DNA from: Agrobacterium tumefaciens
GTDB taxonomy: Bacteria; Pseudomonadota; Alphaproteobacteria; Rhizobiales; Rhizobiaceae
Reading direction: 5' to 3'
Assembly: GCA_025560025.1 (NCBI GenBank)
Contig: CP048485.1
Location: forward strand, 310,001-374,000
DNA length: 64,000 nucleotides
The position numbers and the translations under genes were made by a program. Every line of letters starts with the position of its first letter. The stretch's first letter is position 1. A model generated the notes under the pieces. It saw only the letters and a list, made by a program, of their open reading frames with translations. It was not told where the DNA came from and did no database searches. Of this stretch, positions 55,729-64,000 are shown piece after piece.

Positions 55729-57075
55729 ATGTCCTCAGAAATAGATTCTTCCAAACTTCTCGATCGCGCCAGCCAGCTTGTCGATCTTGCCCGTGCCGCC
55801 GGTGCGGATGAGGCGGATGCCGTTGTCGTTCGCTCCCGCTCGCAATCGGTCGGCGTGCGGCTCGGCAAGGTGGAAAGCACCGAATCCTCCGAAAGCGACG
55901 ATTTTTCCCTGCGCGTCTTCGTTGGCCGCCGGGTGGCGAGCGTTTCCGCCAATCCGGGCTTCGACCTGAAGACCTTGGCGGAACGGGCGGTGGCCATGGC
56001 GAAGGTTTCGCCGGAAGACCCCTTTGCCTGCCTTGCGGACAAGGAACGGTTGGCCACTTCCTATGACGATCTCGAGCTTTTCGATGCGACGGAAGTGTCG
56101 GCCGATCAGCTGCGCGAGACAGCCCTTGCCTCGGAAGAGGCAGCACTTGCGATCAAGGGCGTCAGCAATTCCTCGGGCGCCGGCGCATCGAGCGGCATGG
56201 GCGGCCTCGTCCTTGCCACATCCCACGGTTTTTCCGGCAGCTATATGGGCAGCCGCTTCAGCCGTTCCGTCAGCGTCATTGCCGGCGAAGGCACGAAGAT
56301 GGAGCGTGACTACGATTTCGACAGCCGTCTTTATTATGCCGATCTCGATGCCGCTGAAGAAATCGGCCGCCGCGCCGGTGAAAAAGTCGTGCGGCGCGTC
56401 GGTCCGCGCCAGGTCGATACCGGTAGCAATATCACTGTGGTTTTCGATCCGCGCATCGCCCGCGGCTTTGTCGGTGCGATTGCCGGCGCTATCAACGGCG
56501 CGTCGGTTGCTCGCAAGACCAGCTTCCTGCGCGATAAAATGGGTCAGCAGGTTCTGAAAAAGGGCCTTTATCTCACCGACGATCCGCAGATTGTGCGCGG
56601 CCCATCCTCGCGTCCCTTCGATGGCGAGGGCGTGCGCGGCGAGAAGATGACGATGATCGAGGACGGTGTGCTGAAGCACTGGTTCCTGTCCACCTCGGCG
56701 GCGCGGGAACTTGGCCTTGAAACCAACGGTCGCGGCGTGCGCGGCGGCACGGCGGTTTCGCCGGCCTCCACCAATCTGGCGCTGGAGCCGGGCGATCTCT
56801 CGCCGGAGGATCTGCTGAGACAGGTCGGAACCGGCTTTTACGTCACCGAGCTGATCGGCCACGGTGCCAATATGATTACGGGTGAATATAGCTGCGGCGC
56901 CAGCGGTTTCTGGATCGAGAACGGCGAAAAGACCTTCGCCGTTTCCGAGGTCACCATCGCCTCGAACCTGAAGGACATGTTCATGCGGGTCACGCCGGCT
57001 AACGATATCGACCGCAAATACGGCGTCGCGGCCCCGACGCTTGCCATTGAAGGCATGACGATCGCGGGCAAGTGA
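55729..57075 (+). CDS. pmbA: TldD/PmbA family metalloprotease subunit (PmbA)
   Basis: A 448-residue member of the TldD/PmbA family; with TldD it forms a heterodimeric protease that matures peptide antibiotics in E. coli. The conserved segments are GVRLGKVESTESSESDDFSL near residue 42, SSGAGASSGMGGLVLATSHG near 150, and GEYSCGASGFWIENG near the end. The HExxxH metal motif belongs to the partner TldD and is not expected here; no tldD is in the window. ATG 55714 (five codons earlier) is an equal alternative. It is divergent from the antiporter. Confidence 0.88.
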   Translation: MSSEIDSSKLLDRASQLVDLARAAGADEADAVVVRSRSQSVGVRLGKVESTESSESDDFSLRVFVGRRVASVSANPGFDLKTLAERAVAMAKVSPEDPFACLADKERLATSYDDLELFDATEVSADQLRETALASEEAALAIKGVSNSSGAGASSGMGGLVLATSHGFSGSYMGSRFSRSVSVIAGEGTKMERDYDFDSRLYYADLDAAEEIGRRAGEKVVRRVGPRQVDTGSNITVVFDPRIARGFVGAIAGAINGASVARKTSFLRDKMGQQVLKKGLYLTDDPQIVRGPSSRPFDGEGVRGEKMTMIEDGVLKHWFLSTSAARELGLETNGRGVRGGTAVSPASTNLALEPGDLSPEDLLRQVGTGFYVTELIGHGANMITGEYSCGASGFWIENGEKTFAVSEVTIASNLKDMFMRVTPANDIDRKYGVAAPTLAIEGMTIAGK

Positions 57076-57168
57076 GACGGCCTGCGGGTTGTTTTCGCCG
57101 GCACTTTGTGTGCAAGTGCGAAGAGAAAAACAGGCGCGCCGTGTGAGGCGCGCGGAAAAGACGGCAAA

Positions 57169-57975
57169 ATGAACGATATGGCTGAGGCCCGCTGGGCCTC
57201 CGATCTGAGGCTGGTCCTCGAAGCCGCCCGCAAGGCGGGCGAGACGGCCCTCGGTTTCTTCCGCAAGGATCCCGAGGTCTGGTGGAAGAATGGCGGGCTT
57301 TCGCCGGTCAGCGCGGCCGACTACGCCGCCAATGAAATCCTCGAAACCATCTTGCGCTCCGCCCGGCCGGATTATGGCTGGCTTTCCGAAGAGACGGATG
57401 ACGATACGGACCGCCTTTCCCGCTCCACCGTCTTCGTGGTCGATCCTATCGACGGCACCCGCGCCTTCATCGGCGGCCGGGACACCTGGTGCGTCAGCGT
57501 CGCGGTGGTGCATGAAGGGCGGCCGGTGGTTGCGGTCCTCGTCGCACCCGCGCTTGCCGAGGAATTCACGGCACTGGACGGTGGTGAGGCGCTGAAGAAT
57601 GGCGAGCCCATTTCTGCCGCGCTTAAGAATGTCGGCATCTTCCATCTGGCTGCACCGGAAGACGTGGTCACGCATCTGCCGGAAGAGGTACGGCGCAGCG
57701 TCAAGCGCATTCCGCACGTACCCTCGCTTGCCTATCGGCTGGCCATGGTGGCCGATGGCCGTATCGACGGAACGCTGGTCAAGGCCAACTCGCACGAGTG
57801 GGATCTCGCCGCCGCCGACCTGATCCTCGAAAGGGCCGGCGGCCGTCTGGTGGGTCTCGATGGAAAACCTCTGATGTATAATCGCCGGCAGGTGAACCAC
57901 CCCGCATTGTGCGCCGCAGCAGATTATGCGCTGCCCACGCTTTTGAAAGCGTTTTCGCATCTGTCCGACAGTTGA
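57169..57975 (+). CDS. cysQ: 3'(2'),5'-bisphosphate nucleotidase / inositol-phosphatase family (CysQ)
   Basis: A 268-residue lithium-sensitive phosphatase fold. The metal-binding motifs are WLSEETDDD near residue 65, VVDPIDGTRAFI near 90, and HEWDLAAADLILERAGGRL near 210. CysQ removes PAP/PAPS by-products of sulfate assimilation; myo-inositol phosphatase is the main alternative. The position between pmbA and the lipid A genes is seen in many rhizobia. 94 bases after pmbA and 62 before the DUF4170 gene, probably one transcript. Confidence 0.88.
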   Translation: MNDMAEARWASDLRLVLEAARKAGETALGFFRKDPEVWWKNGGLSPVSAADYAANEILETILRSARPDYGWLSEETDDDTDRLSRSTVFVVDPIDGTRAFIGGRDTWCVSVAVVHEGRPVVAVLVAPALAEEFTALDGGEALKNGEPISAALKNVGIFHLAAPEDVVTHLPEEVRRSVKRIPHVPSLAYRLAMVADGRIDGTLVKANSHEWDLAAADLILERAGGRLVGLDGKPLMYNRRQVNHPALCAAADYALPTLLKAFSHLSDS

Positions 57976-58036
57976 CGTTTGCCGGGAAATCCCGCAGATG
58001 AAGGCCTCTCTCAGAGTTTAAGAAAGAGATAAAGAC

Positions 58037-58276
58037 ATGACGGAAGCCGGCAAACAGAAACAGCTGCTGCACCTTGTATTCGGTGGCGAACTGGAAAACC
58101 TTCAGGATGTTCAGTTCCGGGATTTGAATGCGCTCGATATCGTCGGCATCTATCCGGATTACGCTTCCGCGCTCACCGCATGGAAATCCAAGGCGCAGAT
58201 GACTGTTGATAACGCCCATATGCGTTATTTTATCGTGCATATGCACCGTCTTCTCAATCCGGACGATAAAATTTGA
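58037..58276 (+). CDS. DUF4170 protein
   Basis: A 79-residue cytosolic protein of the DUF4170 family: LLHLVFGGELENLQDVQF near residue 10 and NAHMRYFIVHMHRLLNP at the end. Function unknown. It is conserved in the same place, before the KDO transferase gene, in many alphaproteobacteria, so a link with lipid A or with CysQ is possible. AAAGAGATAAAG precedes the ATG as ribosome site. Confidence 0.85.
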   Translation: MTEAGKQKQLLHLVFGGELENLQDVQFRDLNALDIVGIYPDYASALTAWKSKAQMTVDNAHMRYFIVHMHRLLNPDDKI

Positions 58277-58491
58277 GTCCTTTTGCCCTTGCGTTGTAAT
58301 ACTATTGGGTGAAGGCGAGTTTTCCGGTGATTCCTGCTGAAAATGTGCAGGCCGGGATTTTGATTGCGAGAAAATGTGATCGCGCTTTCGTTTCCGATGA
58401 CAAAAAATGACGCAATTTGAGAAGAAGTAGGCGGCGATAACAACAAGAACAGGGGAAGGGCATTGCGCGGAATGATCAAGGGCAGAATGTC

Positions 58492-59814
58492 ATGAGCAGC
58501 CGTATCGCACGTTTCGCTCTTTCCGGTTACCGGATTGCCGGTATCGCCGCCTATCCCTTTGCCCGTCCCTATCTTTCCTGGCGGGCGGCAAAGGGCAAGG
58601 AAGACAAGCGCCGTCGGCTCGAGCGTTTCGGCTATGCCAGCGCCGAGCGCCCGCGCGGGCCGTTGGTCTGGTTCCATGCCGCAAGCGTCGGCGAAACGCT
58701 GGCTCTCATTCCGCTGATCCGCGAAATACGCAAGCGCGACATTTTCGTGCTTTTGACCACCGGAACGGTCACCTCCGCAGAACTGACCCGCACCCGGCTT
58801 GGCGACGATGTGATCCATCAATATGTGCCGCTCGACATCAAGATAGCGGTCAACCGTTTCCTCGCCTATTGGGCGCCGGATGCCGCCATCACCGCTGAAT
58901 CGGAAATCTGGCCGGTGACGATGATGGAGCTGGAACGCCGGCACATCCCGCAGATCCGGGTCAATGCGCGCCTCTCCGACCGGTCCTTCGACCGCTGGAA
59001 AAACCGGCACGACATTGCGGAATCGCTGTTTTCCAAGCTGGCGCTGGTGGTTGCGCAATCGGATCTCGATGCCGAACGCTTCCGCGATCTCGGCTCCTGG
59101 CCAGTGGTGATATCAGGCAACCTCAAGGGCGACACCGATCCGCCACCCTGTGACGAGGCTCTTCTTGAGGCCTATCGCAAGCAGGTCGGCAATCGCAAGA
59201 CCTGGGCGGCGATCTCCACCTTCGATGGTGAGGAAAAGGCTGCCGCCACCGTGCATGCGGCGATCAAGTCGCGCAACGGCCAACTGACCATCATCGTGCC
59301 GCGCCATCCCGAGCGCGGCGACGATGTGGAAGCCATGCTGAAGGGCATGGGGCTGACCGTCGCGCGCCGTAGCAGGAATGACGTGATCACGCCGGAAACC
59401 GATATTTTCCTCGGCGATTCCATCGGCGAAATGGGGCTTTATCTGCGTTTGACCGAGCTTGCCTTTGTCGGCCGCTCGCTGACGGCGGAAGGCGGGCAGA
59501 ACCCGCTGGAACCGGCGATGCTGGGATGCGCCGTATTGTCCGGCGCGCATGTGCAGAATTTCCGCGAGGCCTATCAGAAGCTGATCCGCGCTGGCGGCGG
59601 TCGTATCATCCGCGATGTGGAGATGCTGGCCAAGGCGGTGCATTATCTGCTGGTCAACGACAATGAGCGTTACAAGATGATCGATGCTGGCAACCGGGTC
59701 ATCCAGGATATGCGCGGCGCGCTTTCTCTGACCGTCAAGGCGCTGGAACCCTATATCAACCCGCTTACCGTTTCCGCCAAGCTGCAACCGCGGAGCGCCA
59801 TCGGTTCATGGTAG
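58492..59814 (+). CDS. waaA: 3-deoxy-D-manno-octulosonic acid (KDO) transferase
   Basis: WaaA (KdtA) adds KDO to the lipid A precursor on the inner face of the inner membrane. The 440-residue GT30 protein has an N-terminal hydrophobic anchor, then GPLVWFHAASVGETLALIPL near residue 56, AESEIWPVTMMELERR near 138, and the nucleotide-sugar site GRSLTAEGGQNPLEPAMLGC near 327. Its stop overlaps the HAD gene start by 7 bases. 215 bases separate it from DUF4170, so it may have its own promoter. Confidence 0.94.
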   Translation: MSSRIARFALSGYRIAGIAAYPFARPYLSWRAAKGKEDKRRRLERFGYASAERPRGPLVWFHAASVGETLALIPLIREIRKRDIFVLLTTGTVTSAELTRTRLGDDVIHQYVPLDIKIAVNRFLAYWAPDAAITAESEIWPVTMMELERRHIPQIRVNARLSDRSFDRWKNRHDIAESLFSKLALVVAQSDLDAERFRDLGSWPVVISGNLKGDTDPPPCDEALLEAYRKQVGNRKTWAAISTFDGEEKAAATVHAAIKSRNGQLTIIVPRHPERGDDVEAMLKGMGLTVARRSRNDVITPETDIFLGDSIGEMGLYLRLTELAFVGRSLTAEGGQNPLEPAMLGCAVLSGAHVQNFREAYQKLIRAGGGRIIRDVEMLAKAVHYLLVNDNERYKMIDAGNRVIQDMRGALSLTVKALEPYINPLTVSAKLQPRSAIGSW

Positions 59815-60545
59815 CGGATATCGAACTCAACACGGCGCAGTCTATCGTCGCGGTCCTTTTCGACAAGGACGGTACGCTTCTCGGCTATGACGCCAGCTGG
59901 GGTCCGGTGAACCGCGAGCTTGCGGCGATTGCCGCCAAGGGCGATGCCGTTCTCGCCGACCGGCTTCTTTCCGCCTGCGGCATGGACCCGGTCACCGGCC
60001 ATGTCGTGCCGGACAGCCTTCTGGCCGCTGGCAACACGGCGGAAATCGCCGCCGGTCTGGTTGCCGCCGGCTCGCCCTGCAATGTCGAGGAACTGACGGC
60101 TCGCCTCGACCGGCTGTTTACCGAGGCGGCGGATAAATCCGTGCCGGTGACCGATCTCAAGGCGTTTTTCGCAAGGCTGAAGGCACGCGGCTACAAGCTC
60201 GGCATCGCTTCCAGCGACAATGAAAATTCCATCCGCCAGACGGCCATCCGTTTCGGTTTTGAAAACGATGTGGATTTTGTCGCGGGATATGACAGCGGTT
60301 ATGGCACCAAGCCGCAACCCGGCATGGTTCTCGGTTTCTGCGAGGCGATAGGCTTCCCGCCCGAGCGTGTGGCCGTGGTCGGCGACAATAATCACGATCT
60401 GCATATGGCGAAAAACGCCGGAGCGGGATTGCGCATTGCCGTTCTGACGGGCACCGGCTCGCGCGAGAGCCTCGGCGCTGACGCCGATTATTGTTTCGAC
60501 GACATTACCGCGCTTGAAGCGCTGTTGCCGGAACAGGCTCTCTGA
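59808..60545 (+). CDS. HAD-IA hydrolase (phosphoglycolate phosphatase-like)
   Basis: A 245-residue phosphatase. VAVLFDKDGTLLGYDASWGP near residue 11 is motif I (Asp and Asp in DKDGT), GIASSDNENSIRQTA is motif II, YGTKPQPGMVLGFCEA holds the Lys of motif III, and VAVVGDNNHDLHMAKNAGAG is motif IV with its Asp. Phosphoglycolate phosphatase is the nearest named relative. Its start overlaps the waaA stop, and lpxK follows 108 bases later, so the phosphatase lies between two lipid A genes. Use of KDO-8-phosphate as substrate is possible but that enzyme (KdsC) is smaller and of a different HAD class. Confidence 0.85.
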   Translation: MVADIELNTAQSIVAVLFDKDGTLLGYDASWGPVNRELAAIAAKGDAVLADRLLSACGMDPVTGHVVPDSLLAAGNTAEIAAGLVAAGSPCNVEELTARLDRLFTEAADKSVPVTDLKAFFARLKARGYKLGIASSDNENSIRQTAIRFGFENDVDFVAGYDSGYGTKPQPGMVLGFCEAIGFPPERVAVVGDNNHDLHMAKNAGAGLRIAVLTGTGSRESLGADADYCFDDITALEALLPEQAL

Positions 60546-60653
60546 ACCGTTTGTCCCGTTTTTGCAATTTACGGTTTTTTCTGGCAAACAACCCCTATGA
60601 TATTCGACATCCGAACGGAATGCCGTGGGCGACGCGGCCGGGAGCGGGAATAG

Positions 60654-61700
60654 ATGGTTTCTGAAGCGCCGCCATTCTGGTGGCAGAAAGCGGGCTGGCA
60701 GGCGTGGCTCCTGTCACCTTTTTCGCTTCTCTACGGCAAGATCGCCGGCCGGCGGATGCGAACGGCGAAGAGGGCAAGCGTTTCCGTTCCGGTTATATGC
60801 ATCGGCAATTTCACCGTGGGCGGCGCCGGAAAGACACCGACGGCCATGGCAATTGCCAGAGCCGCCGCCGCGAAAGGCCTGAAGCCCGGTTTTCTCAGCC
60901 GCGGTTATGGCGGCACGCTTGACGTCACCACGCTTGTCGATCCCGGACAGCACCGCTCTGCCGACGTCGGCGATGAACCTCTGCTTCTGGCGCGAGAGGC
61001 GGTCACGGTCATTTCCCGCAAGCGGGTGGAAGGCGCACACCGGCTGGTGAAGGAAGGCGTCGATCTCATCATCATGGATGACGGCTTTCAGAGCGCGCGC
61101 CTGACGCTGGATTACGCGCTTGTCGTCATCGATACGCTGCGCGGCATCGGCAATGGCCATCTCGTCCCGGGCGGGCCGGTGAGAGCACCGCTCGCCGAGC
61201 AGATGCGGCAGATGACCGGTCTTTTGAAGGTCGGCAACGGCCATGCGGCCGATCCGCTGGTCAGGCAGGCGGCGAAAGCCGCCAAACCCGTCTTCGTTGC
61301 GGCGATCACGCCGCAGGAGCCGCAGGACTTCAGGGGAAGCCGCGTTCTGGCCTATGCGGGTATTGCCGACCCGGCCAAGTTTTATCGAACCGTCGAAGCG
61401 CTCGGCGGTGACATCGTGCTGCAACGCTCCTTCCCGGATCACCATCATTTCAGCGACGACGAGATCGCCGATCTTCTTGCGGATGCGGCCAGACAGAATC
61501 TGCAGCTGGTGACGACGGCCAAGGACGCCGTGCGGCTTAACGGACATCACGGCCGGGCCGAAGAATTGCTGTGGAACAGTCTGGTGATCGAAATCGACAT
61601 GGTGTTTGACGACCCCAATGCGGCCGCGACCATCATCGATACGGCGGTGGCGAACTGCCGTGCGCGTTTGCTGCGGGACAATGCGCGGACGTCGCTTTAG
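60654..61700 (+). CDS. lpxK: Tetraacyldisaccharide 4'-kinase
   Basis: LpxK phosphorylates the lipid A disaccharide at the 4' position in the inner membrane. The 348-residue protein has an N-terminal membrane-associated helix ([19 protein letters not shown]), the P-loop [20 protein letters not shown] near residue 48, and [14 protein letters not shown] near 136. Rhizobial lipid A in Rhizobium can lose the 4' phosphate later; that does not affect this gene. The plus-strand run ends here. Confidence 0.94.
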   Translation: MVSEAPPFWWQKAGWQAWLLSPFSLLYGKIAGRRMRTAKRASVSVPVICIGNFTVGGAGKTPTAMAIARAAAAKGLKPGFLSRGYGGTLDVTTLVDPGQHRSADVGDEPLLLAREAVTVISRKRVEGAHRLVKEGVDLIIMDDGFQSARLTLDYALVVIDTLRGIGNGHLVPGGPVRAPLAEQMRQMTGLLKVGNGHAADPLVRQAAKAAKPVFVAAITPQEPQDFRGSRVLAYAGIADPAKFYRTVEALGGDIVLQRSFPDHHHFSDDEIADLLADAARQNLQLVTTAKDAVRLNGHHGRAEELLWNSLVIEIDMVFDDPNAAATIIDTAVANCRARLLRDNARTSL

Positions 61701-61738
61701 AGTACTGAAGAAGAAAAACCGCCGTGCACCTACGTCGC

Positions 61739-61855
61739 CTCATTCCTGTGCTTGTCACAGGAATCCAGTCGACGCGCGTCCATACTGCGGGAAGAGCCCT
61801 CTCAGCCCAAGGACTTGGGCTGGCTGGATCCCTGTGACAAGCACAGGGATGAGGG
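61739..61855. repeat. Intergenic palindromic repeat, family D long copy, reversed
   Basis: It begins CCTCATTCCTGTGCTTGTCA and ends TGTGACAAGCACAGGGATGA GG. Its reverse complement matches the element at 27947-28060 nearly base for base, including the inner AGCCCAAG hairpin. It sits between the convergent lpxK and DUF2093 genes. Confidence 0.88.
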
Positions 61856-61893
61856 GAGGCACACGCGCTATACTCAACGCGCCGCTTGCCAAC

Positions 61894-62115
61894 TCACGCC
61901 GGCAGATTACCAGCCTTCTGTTCAGCTTCCAGCGAAGCCGCCGCATCCACATAGGCTTCCTGCCGCGCCACGCTCCAGTAGCGCAGCTCATCGAGCGGAA
62001 TGCTTTTGCCGGTGATGGCGCAGACGACATGCGAGCCGGTCTGCACGATCCGGAAATCACCGTCGAGATATTCGATGACGGCGAGGCGGTTGCCGCCTCC
62101 CTCAAATCTGTTCAT
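61894..62115 (-). CDS. DUF2093 protein
   Basis: A 73-residue protein from MNRFEGGGNRLAVIEYLDGD. It contains VQTGSHVVCAITGKSIPLDE with a single Cys, then ELRYWSVARQEAYVDA. Function unknown. The family is widespread in Alphaproteobacteria beside mutL or lpxK, as here. The start at 62115 gives the standard family length; a basic upstream extension to 62184 is not counted. 151 bases after the mutL stop and on the same strand. Confidence 0.85.
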   Translation of the reverse strand: MNRFEGGGNRLAVIEYLDGDFRIVQTGSHVVCAITGKSIPLDELRYWSVARQEAYVDAAASLEAEQKAGNLPA

Positions 62116-62266
62116 CCGTTTTCGTCTCCTGCTCTGTCCTGTCAGGGCACCCAGTCCGAAACGGCGTAGCGTTTTCCTGAACAATGCGGATGCTCCAGTT
62201 CCCTAAATTTATATCGCCAGGCGCGGGCCAAGGCCAGCCCTACCGGCCTGCCGCCGGGACGAGGCG

Positions 62267-64000
62267 TCAGCTACGGCCGAAGAGCCGTTCTATATCGGAA
62301 AGTTTCAGTTCGATATAGGTCGGGCGACCGTGGTTGCACTGGCCGGAGCCCGGCGTGTTTTCCATCTGCCGCAGAAGCGCATTCATCTCCTCCGGCCGCA
62401 TGCGCCGGCCGGAGCGCACGGAACCGTGGCAGGCCATGGTGGCGGCAACATATTCCAGCTTGTTGGCAAGCGTGGAGGCAGCGTCCCATTCGGCAATTTC
62501 GTCGGCAAGCTGGCGCACCAGCCCCTGTACATTAACTTCGCCCAGCATGGCGGGCGTTTCCCGCACGGCGACCGCGCCCGGCCCGAAACGCTCGATGACG
62601 AGGCCCAGCGCATCGAAACCGGCGGCATGATCCATCAGCCGGTCGCAATCCTCTTCCGGCAGGTCGATGATCTCAGGAATAAGCAGCACCTGCGACGGCG
62701 GACGCCGGGAATGCAGCGCATTGCGCATTTCCTCGAATACCAGCCGCTCATGCGCGGCATGCTGATCGACGATGACGAGGCCGTTTTCCGTCTGCGCGAT
62801 GATGTAGTTCTCATGCAGCTGCGCCCGTGCCGCACCCAGCGGATAAAGCACCGGTTCTGGCGAGGGGCTTGCGGCTGTGTCGTAAGTCTCCCGCGGCTCG
62901 GCCCGCGCCGTCGGCATGGTGATGTCGGAAAAGCGCGACTGCACTGCCTCCGAAAATTGCGTTCCGCTGGAAACAGCAAGCGGCCGGGAAGGAGAAGTCG
63001 CGGCGGACCATGTCGCGGACGGAGAAGGCCGGAGATTGGACGGGCTGTAACCCGGACGGAAGGCGCTCATCATCTGGCTCGCACCCGTCGTCGCCGCCCT
63101 GTCGCCGTCGCGCGTCAGCGCCTGCCGGATCGCGCCGACGATCAGCCCGCGAATGAGGCCCGGATCGCGAAAACGCACGTCGGATTTTGCCGGATGCACA
63201 TTCACATCCACAAAGGCGGGGTCGAGCGTGATGGACAGCACCGCGACCGGATATCGCCCATGCGGCACGGTTTCGGCATAGGCGCCGCGAATGGCGGATA
63301 AAAGCAGCTTGTCCTGCACCGGGCGGCCATTGACGAAGACATATTGATGCGCCGAGTTGCCGCGATTGAAGGTCGGCACACCGGCAAAACCGGTCAGCGT
63401 CACATCCTCGCGCCCGGCATCGATCTCGATGGCATTATCCTTGAACTCGGCACCGAGGATTTGCGCCATGCGGGCGAGATGATCGTCACCGGTCGAGGGA
63501 ATTTCGAGCGTGGAACGATCGGTGCCCGATAGCACGAAGCGAATATGCGGAAAGGCGATCGCCATGCGCTTGACGACCTCGGTGATGGCGGCCGCCTCGG
63601 CGCGTTCCGTCTTCAGGAACTTCAGCCGCGCAGGCGTGGCGAAGAACAGGTCGCGCACCTCGACGATGGTGCCGGCATTCGAGGCGGCGGGCCGCACGTC
63701 CGAAACCTTGCCGCCGGTAACGGAAATCACCGAACCCTGTTCCGCGCCCTGTTGGCGGCTGGTAATCGTCAGCTTGGCGACCGAGCCGATGGAGGGCAGC
63801 GCCTCGCCGCGAAACCCGAGCGTGCGGATATCGTCCAGCGTATCGGAAATTTTCGAGGTGCAGTGACGCCGGACCGCAAGTTCCAGATCGGTGGGCGACA
63901 TGCCGGAGCCATTGTCGGTGATCCGCACCAGCCCCTTGCCGCCGCCCGCTGTGGCGATCTCGATCCGCGTCGCGCCGGCGTCGATGGCGTTTTCCACCAG
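62267..64000 (-). CDS. mutL: DNA mismatch repair protein MutL (5' end cut by window)
   Basis: 577 codons are present; the start lies beyond 64000. The visible N-terminus carries the GHKL ATPase pieces [20 protein letters not shown] and [13 protein letters not shown]. The transducer domain contains [19 protein letters not shown]. The C-terminal domain keeps the endonuclease motif [13 protein letters not shown] (DQHA-X2-E-X4-E) and a [12 protein letters not shown] ending. It is therefore of the nicking type, as expected for bacteria without MutH. Between the domains is a long Ser/Thr/Pro/Arg-rich linker (roughly 62870-63110). Confidence 0.95.
   Translation of the reverse strand: MVENAIDAGATRIEIATAGGGKGLVRITDNGSGMSPTDLELAVRRHCTSKISDTLDDIRTLGFRGEALPSIGSVAKLTITSRQQGAEQGSVISVTGGKVSDVRPAASNAGTIVEVRDLFFATPARLKFLKTERAEAAAITEVVKRMAIAFPHIRFVLSGTDRSTLEIPSTGDDHLARMAQILGAEFKDNAIEIDAGREDVTLTGFAGVPTFNRGNSAHQYVFVNGRPVQDKLLLSAIRGAYAETVPHGRYPVAVLSITLDPAFVDVNVHPAKSDVRFRDPGLIRGLIVGAIRQALTRDGDRAATTGASQMMSAFRPGYSPSNLRPSPSATWSAATSPSRPLAVSSGTQFSEAVQSRFSDITMPTARAEPRETYDTAASPSPEPVLYPLGAARAQLHENYIIAQTENGLVIVDQHAAHERLVFEEMRNALHSRRPPSQVLLIPEIIDLPEEDCDRLMDHAAGFDALGLVIERFGPGAVAVRETPAMLGEVNVQGLVRQLADEIAEWDAASTLANKLEYVAATMACHGSVRSGRRMRPEEMNALLRQMENTPGSGQCNHGRPTYIELKLSDIERLFGRS

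Noticed and set aside
55735..57960. 741-codon open frame antisense to pmbA and cysQ
   Set aside because: It spans two well-supported genes and the gap between them on the other strand, with no recognisable domain.

Overview
The window looks like chromosomal DNA of an Agrobacterium (Rhizobiaceae, Alphaproteobacteria). The strongest marker is the adjacent mannosylfructose-phosphate synthase and phosphatase pair (18060-20164), a pathway described in Agrobacterium tumefaciens. Other signs agree with this: a hisS-(VOC)-hisZ-hisG cluster with short-form HisG plus HisZ, alphaproteobacterial DUF families (DUF6101, DUF1217, DUF3422, DUF4170, DUF2093), a groESL operon with a CIRCE site, a waaA/lpxK lipid A cluster, and several families of GC-rich intergenic palindromes. 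I see no IS element, prophage, CRISPR array, rRNA or tRNA gene. Everything reads as core or near-core chromosome with high GC. The two edges cut genes: tex lacks its 5' end at the left, and mutL (minus strand) lacks its 5' end at the right.

Layout. 1-6.5 kb: tex, cyclopropane-fatty-acid synthase, a MipA/OmpV porin-like protein, ubiA and a DUF6101 gene. 6.8-13.1 kb: a five-repeat DUF1217 protein, a LysR regulator divergent from a small DUF1127 protein, then a LapG-like cysteine peptidase divergent from a secreted Gly/His/Asp repeat protein across an AT-rich gap. 13.4-17.8 kb: gshA, rsmE, a PiT phosphate transporter and a NUDIX hydrolase. 18.1-21.0 kb: mannosylfructose synthesis behind a FadR-type GntR regulator. 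21.4-27.9 kb: a DUF3422 protein, a LysR regulator and glcDEF (glycolate oxidase), with a perfect 46-bp inverted repeat between glcD and glcE. 28.1-35.5 kb: an outer-membrane barrel, an L,D-transpeptidase, tag plus a secreted protein, a YeiH-like exporter with its divergent LysR regulator, a DUF305 protein and a His/Met-rich secreted protein, an unknown Rossmann-like protein, and a RelE/ParE-type module whose toxin carries an early stop codon.

35.7-45.4 kb: hisS-VOC-hisZ-hisG, DoxX, a lone PAS protein, groEL/groES followed by tandem duplications of the groEL 3' end, a NagD-like HAD protein and ribF. 45.7-55.6 kb: ileS, a lipoprotein, tadA, a pseudouridine synthase with a very long disordered tail overlapping rsmD, a patatin-like phospholipase and a KefC-type antiporter. 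55.7-64 kb: pmbA, cysQ, DUF4170, waaA, a HAD phosphatase and lpxK on the plus strand, meeting DUF2093 and mutL on the minus strand.

Non-coding structure is unusually visible. Four families of 35-160 bp palindromic elements occupy eight intergenic gaps, five of them between convergent genes. I did not find a clear new multi-gene system. The best leads are the LapG-like peptidase/Gly-His repeat protein pair, the tandemly copied groEL terminator region, the structured 3' region of the DUF1127 gene, and the apparently disabled toxin with an intact antitoxin. Gene functions come from family motifs read by eye, and no database search was run.
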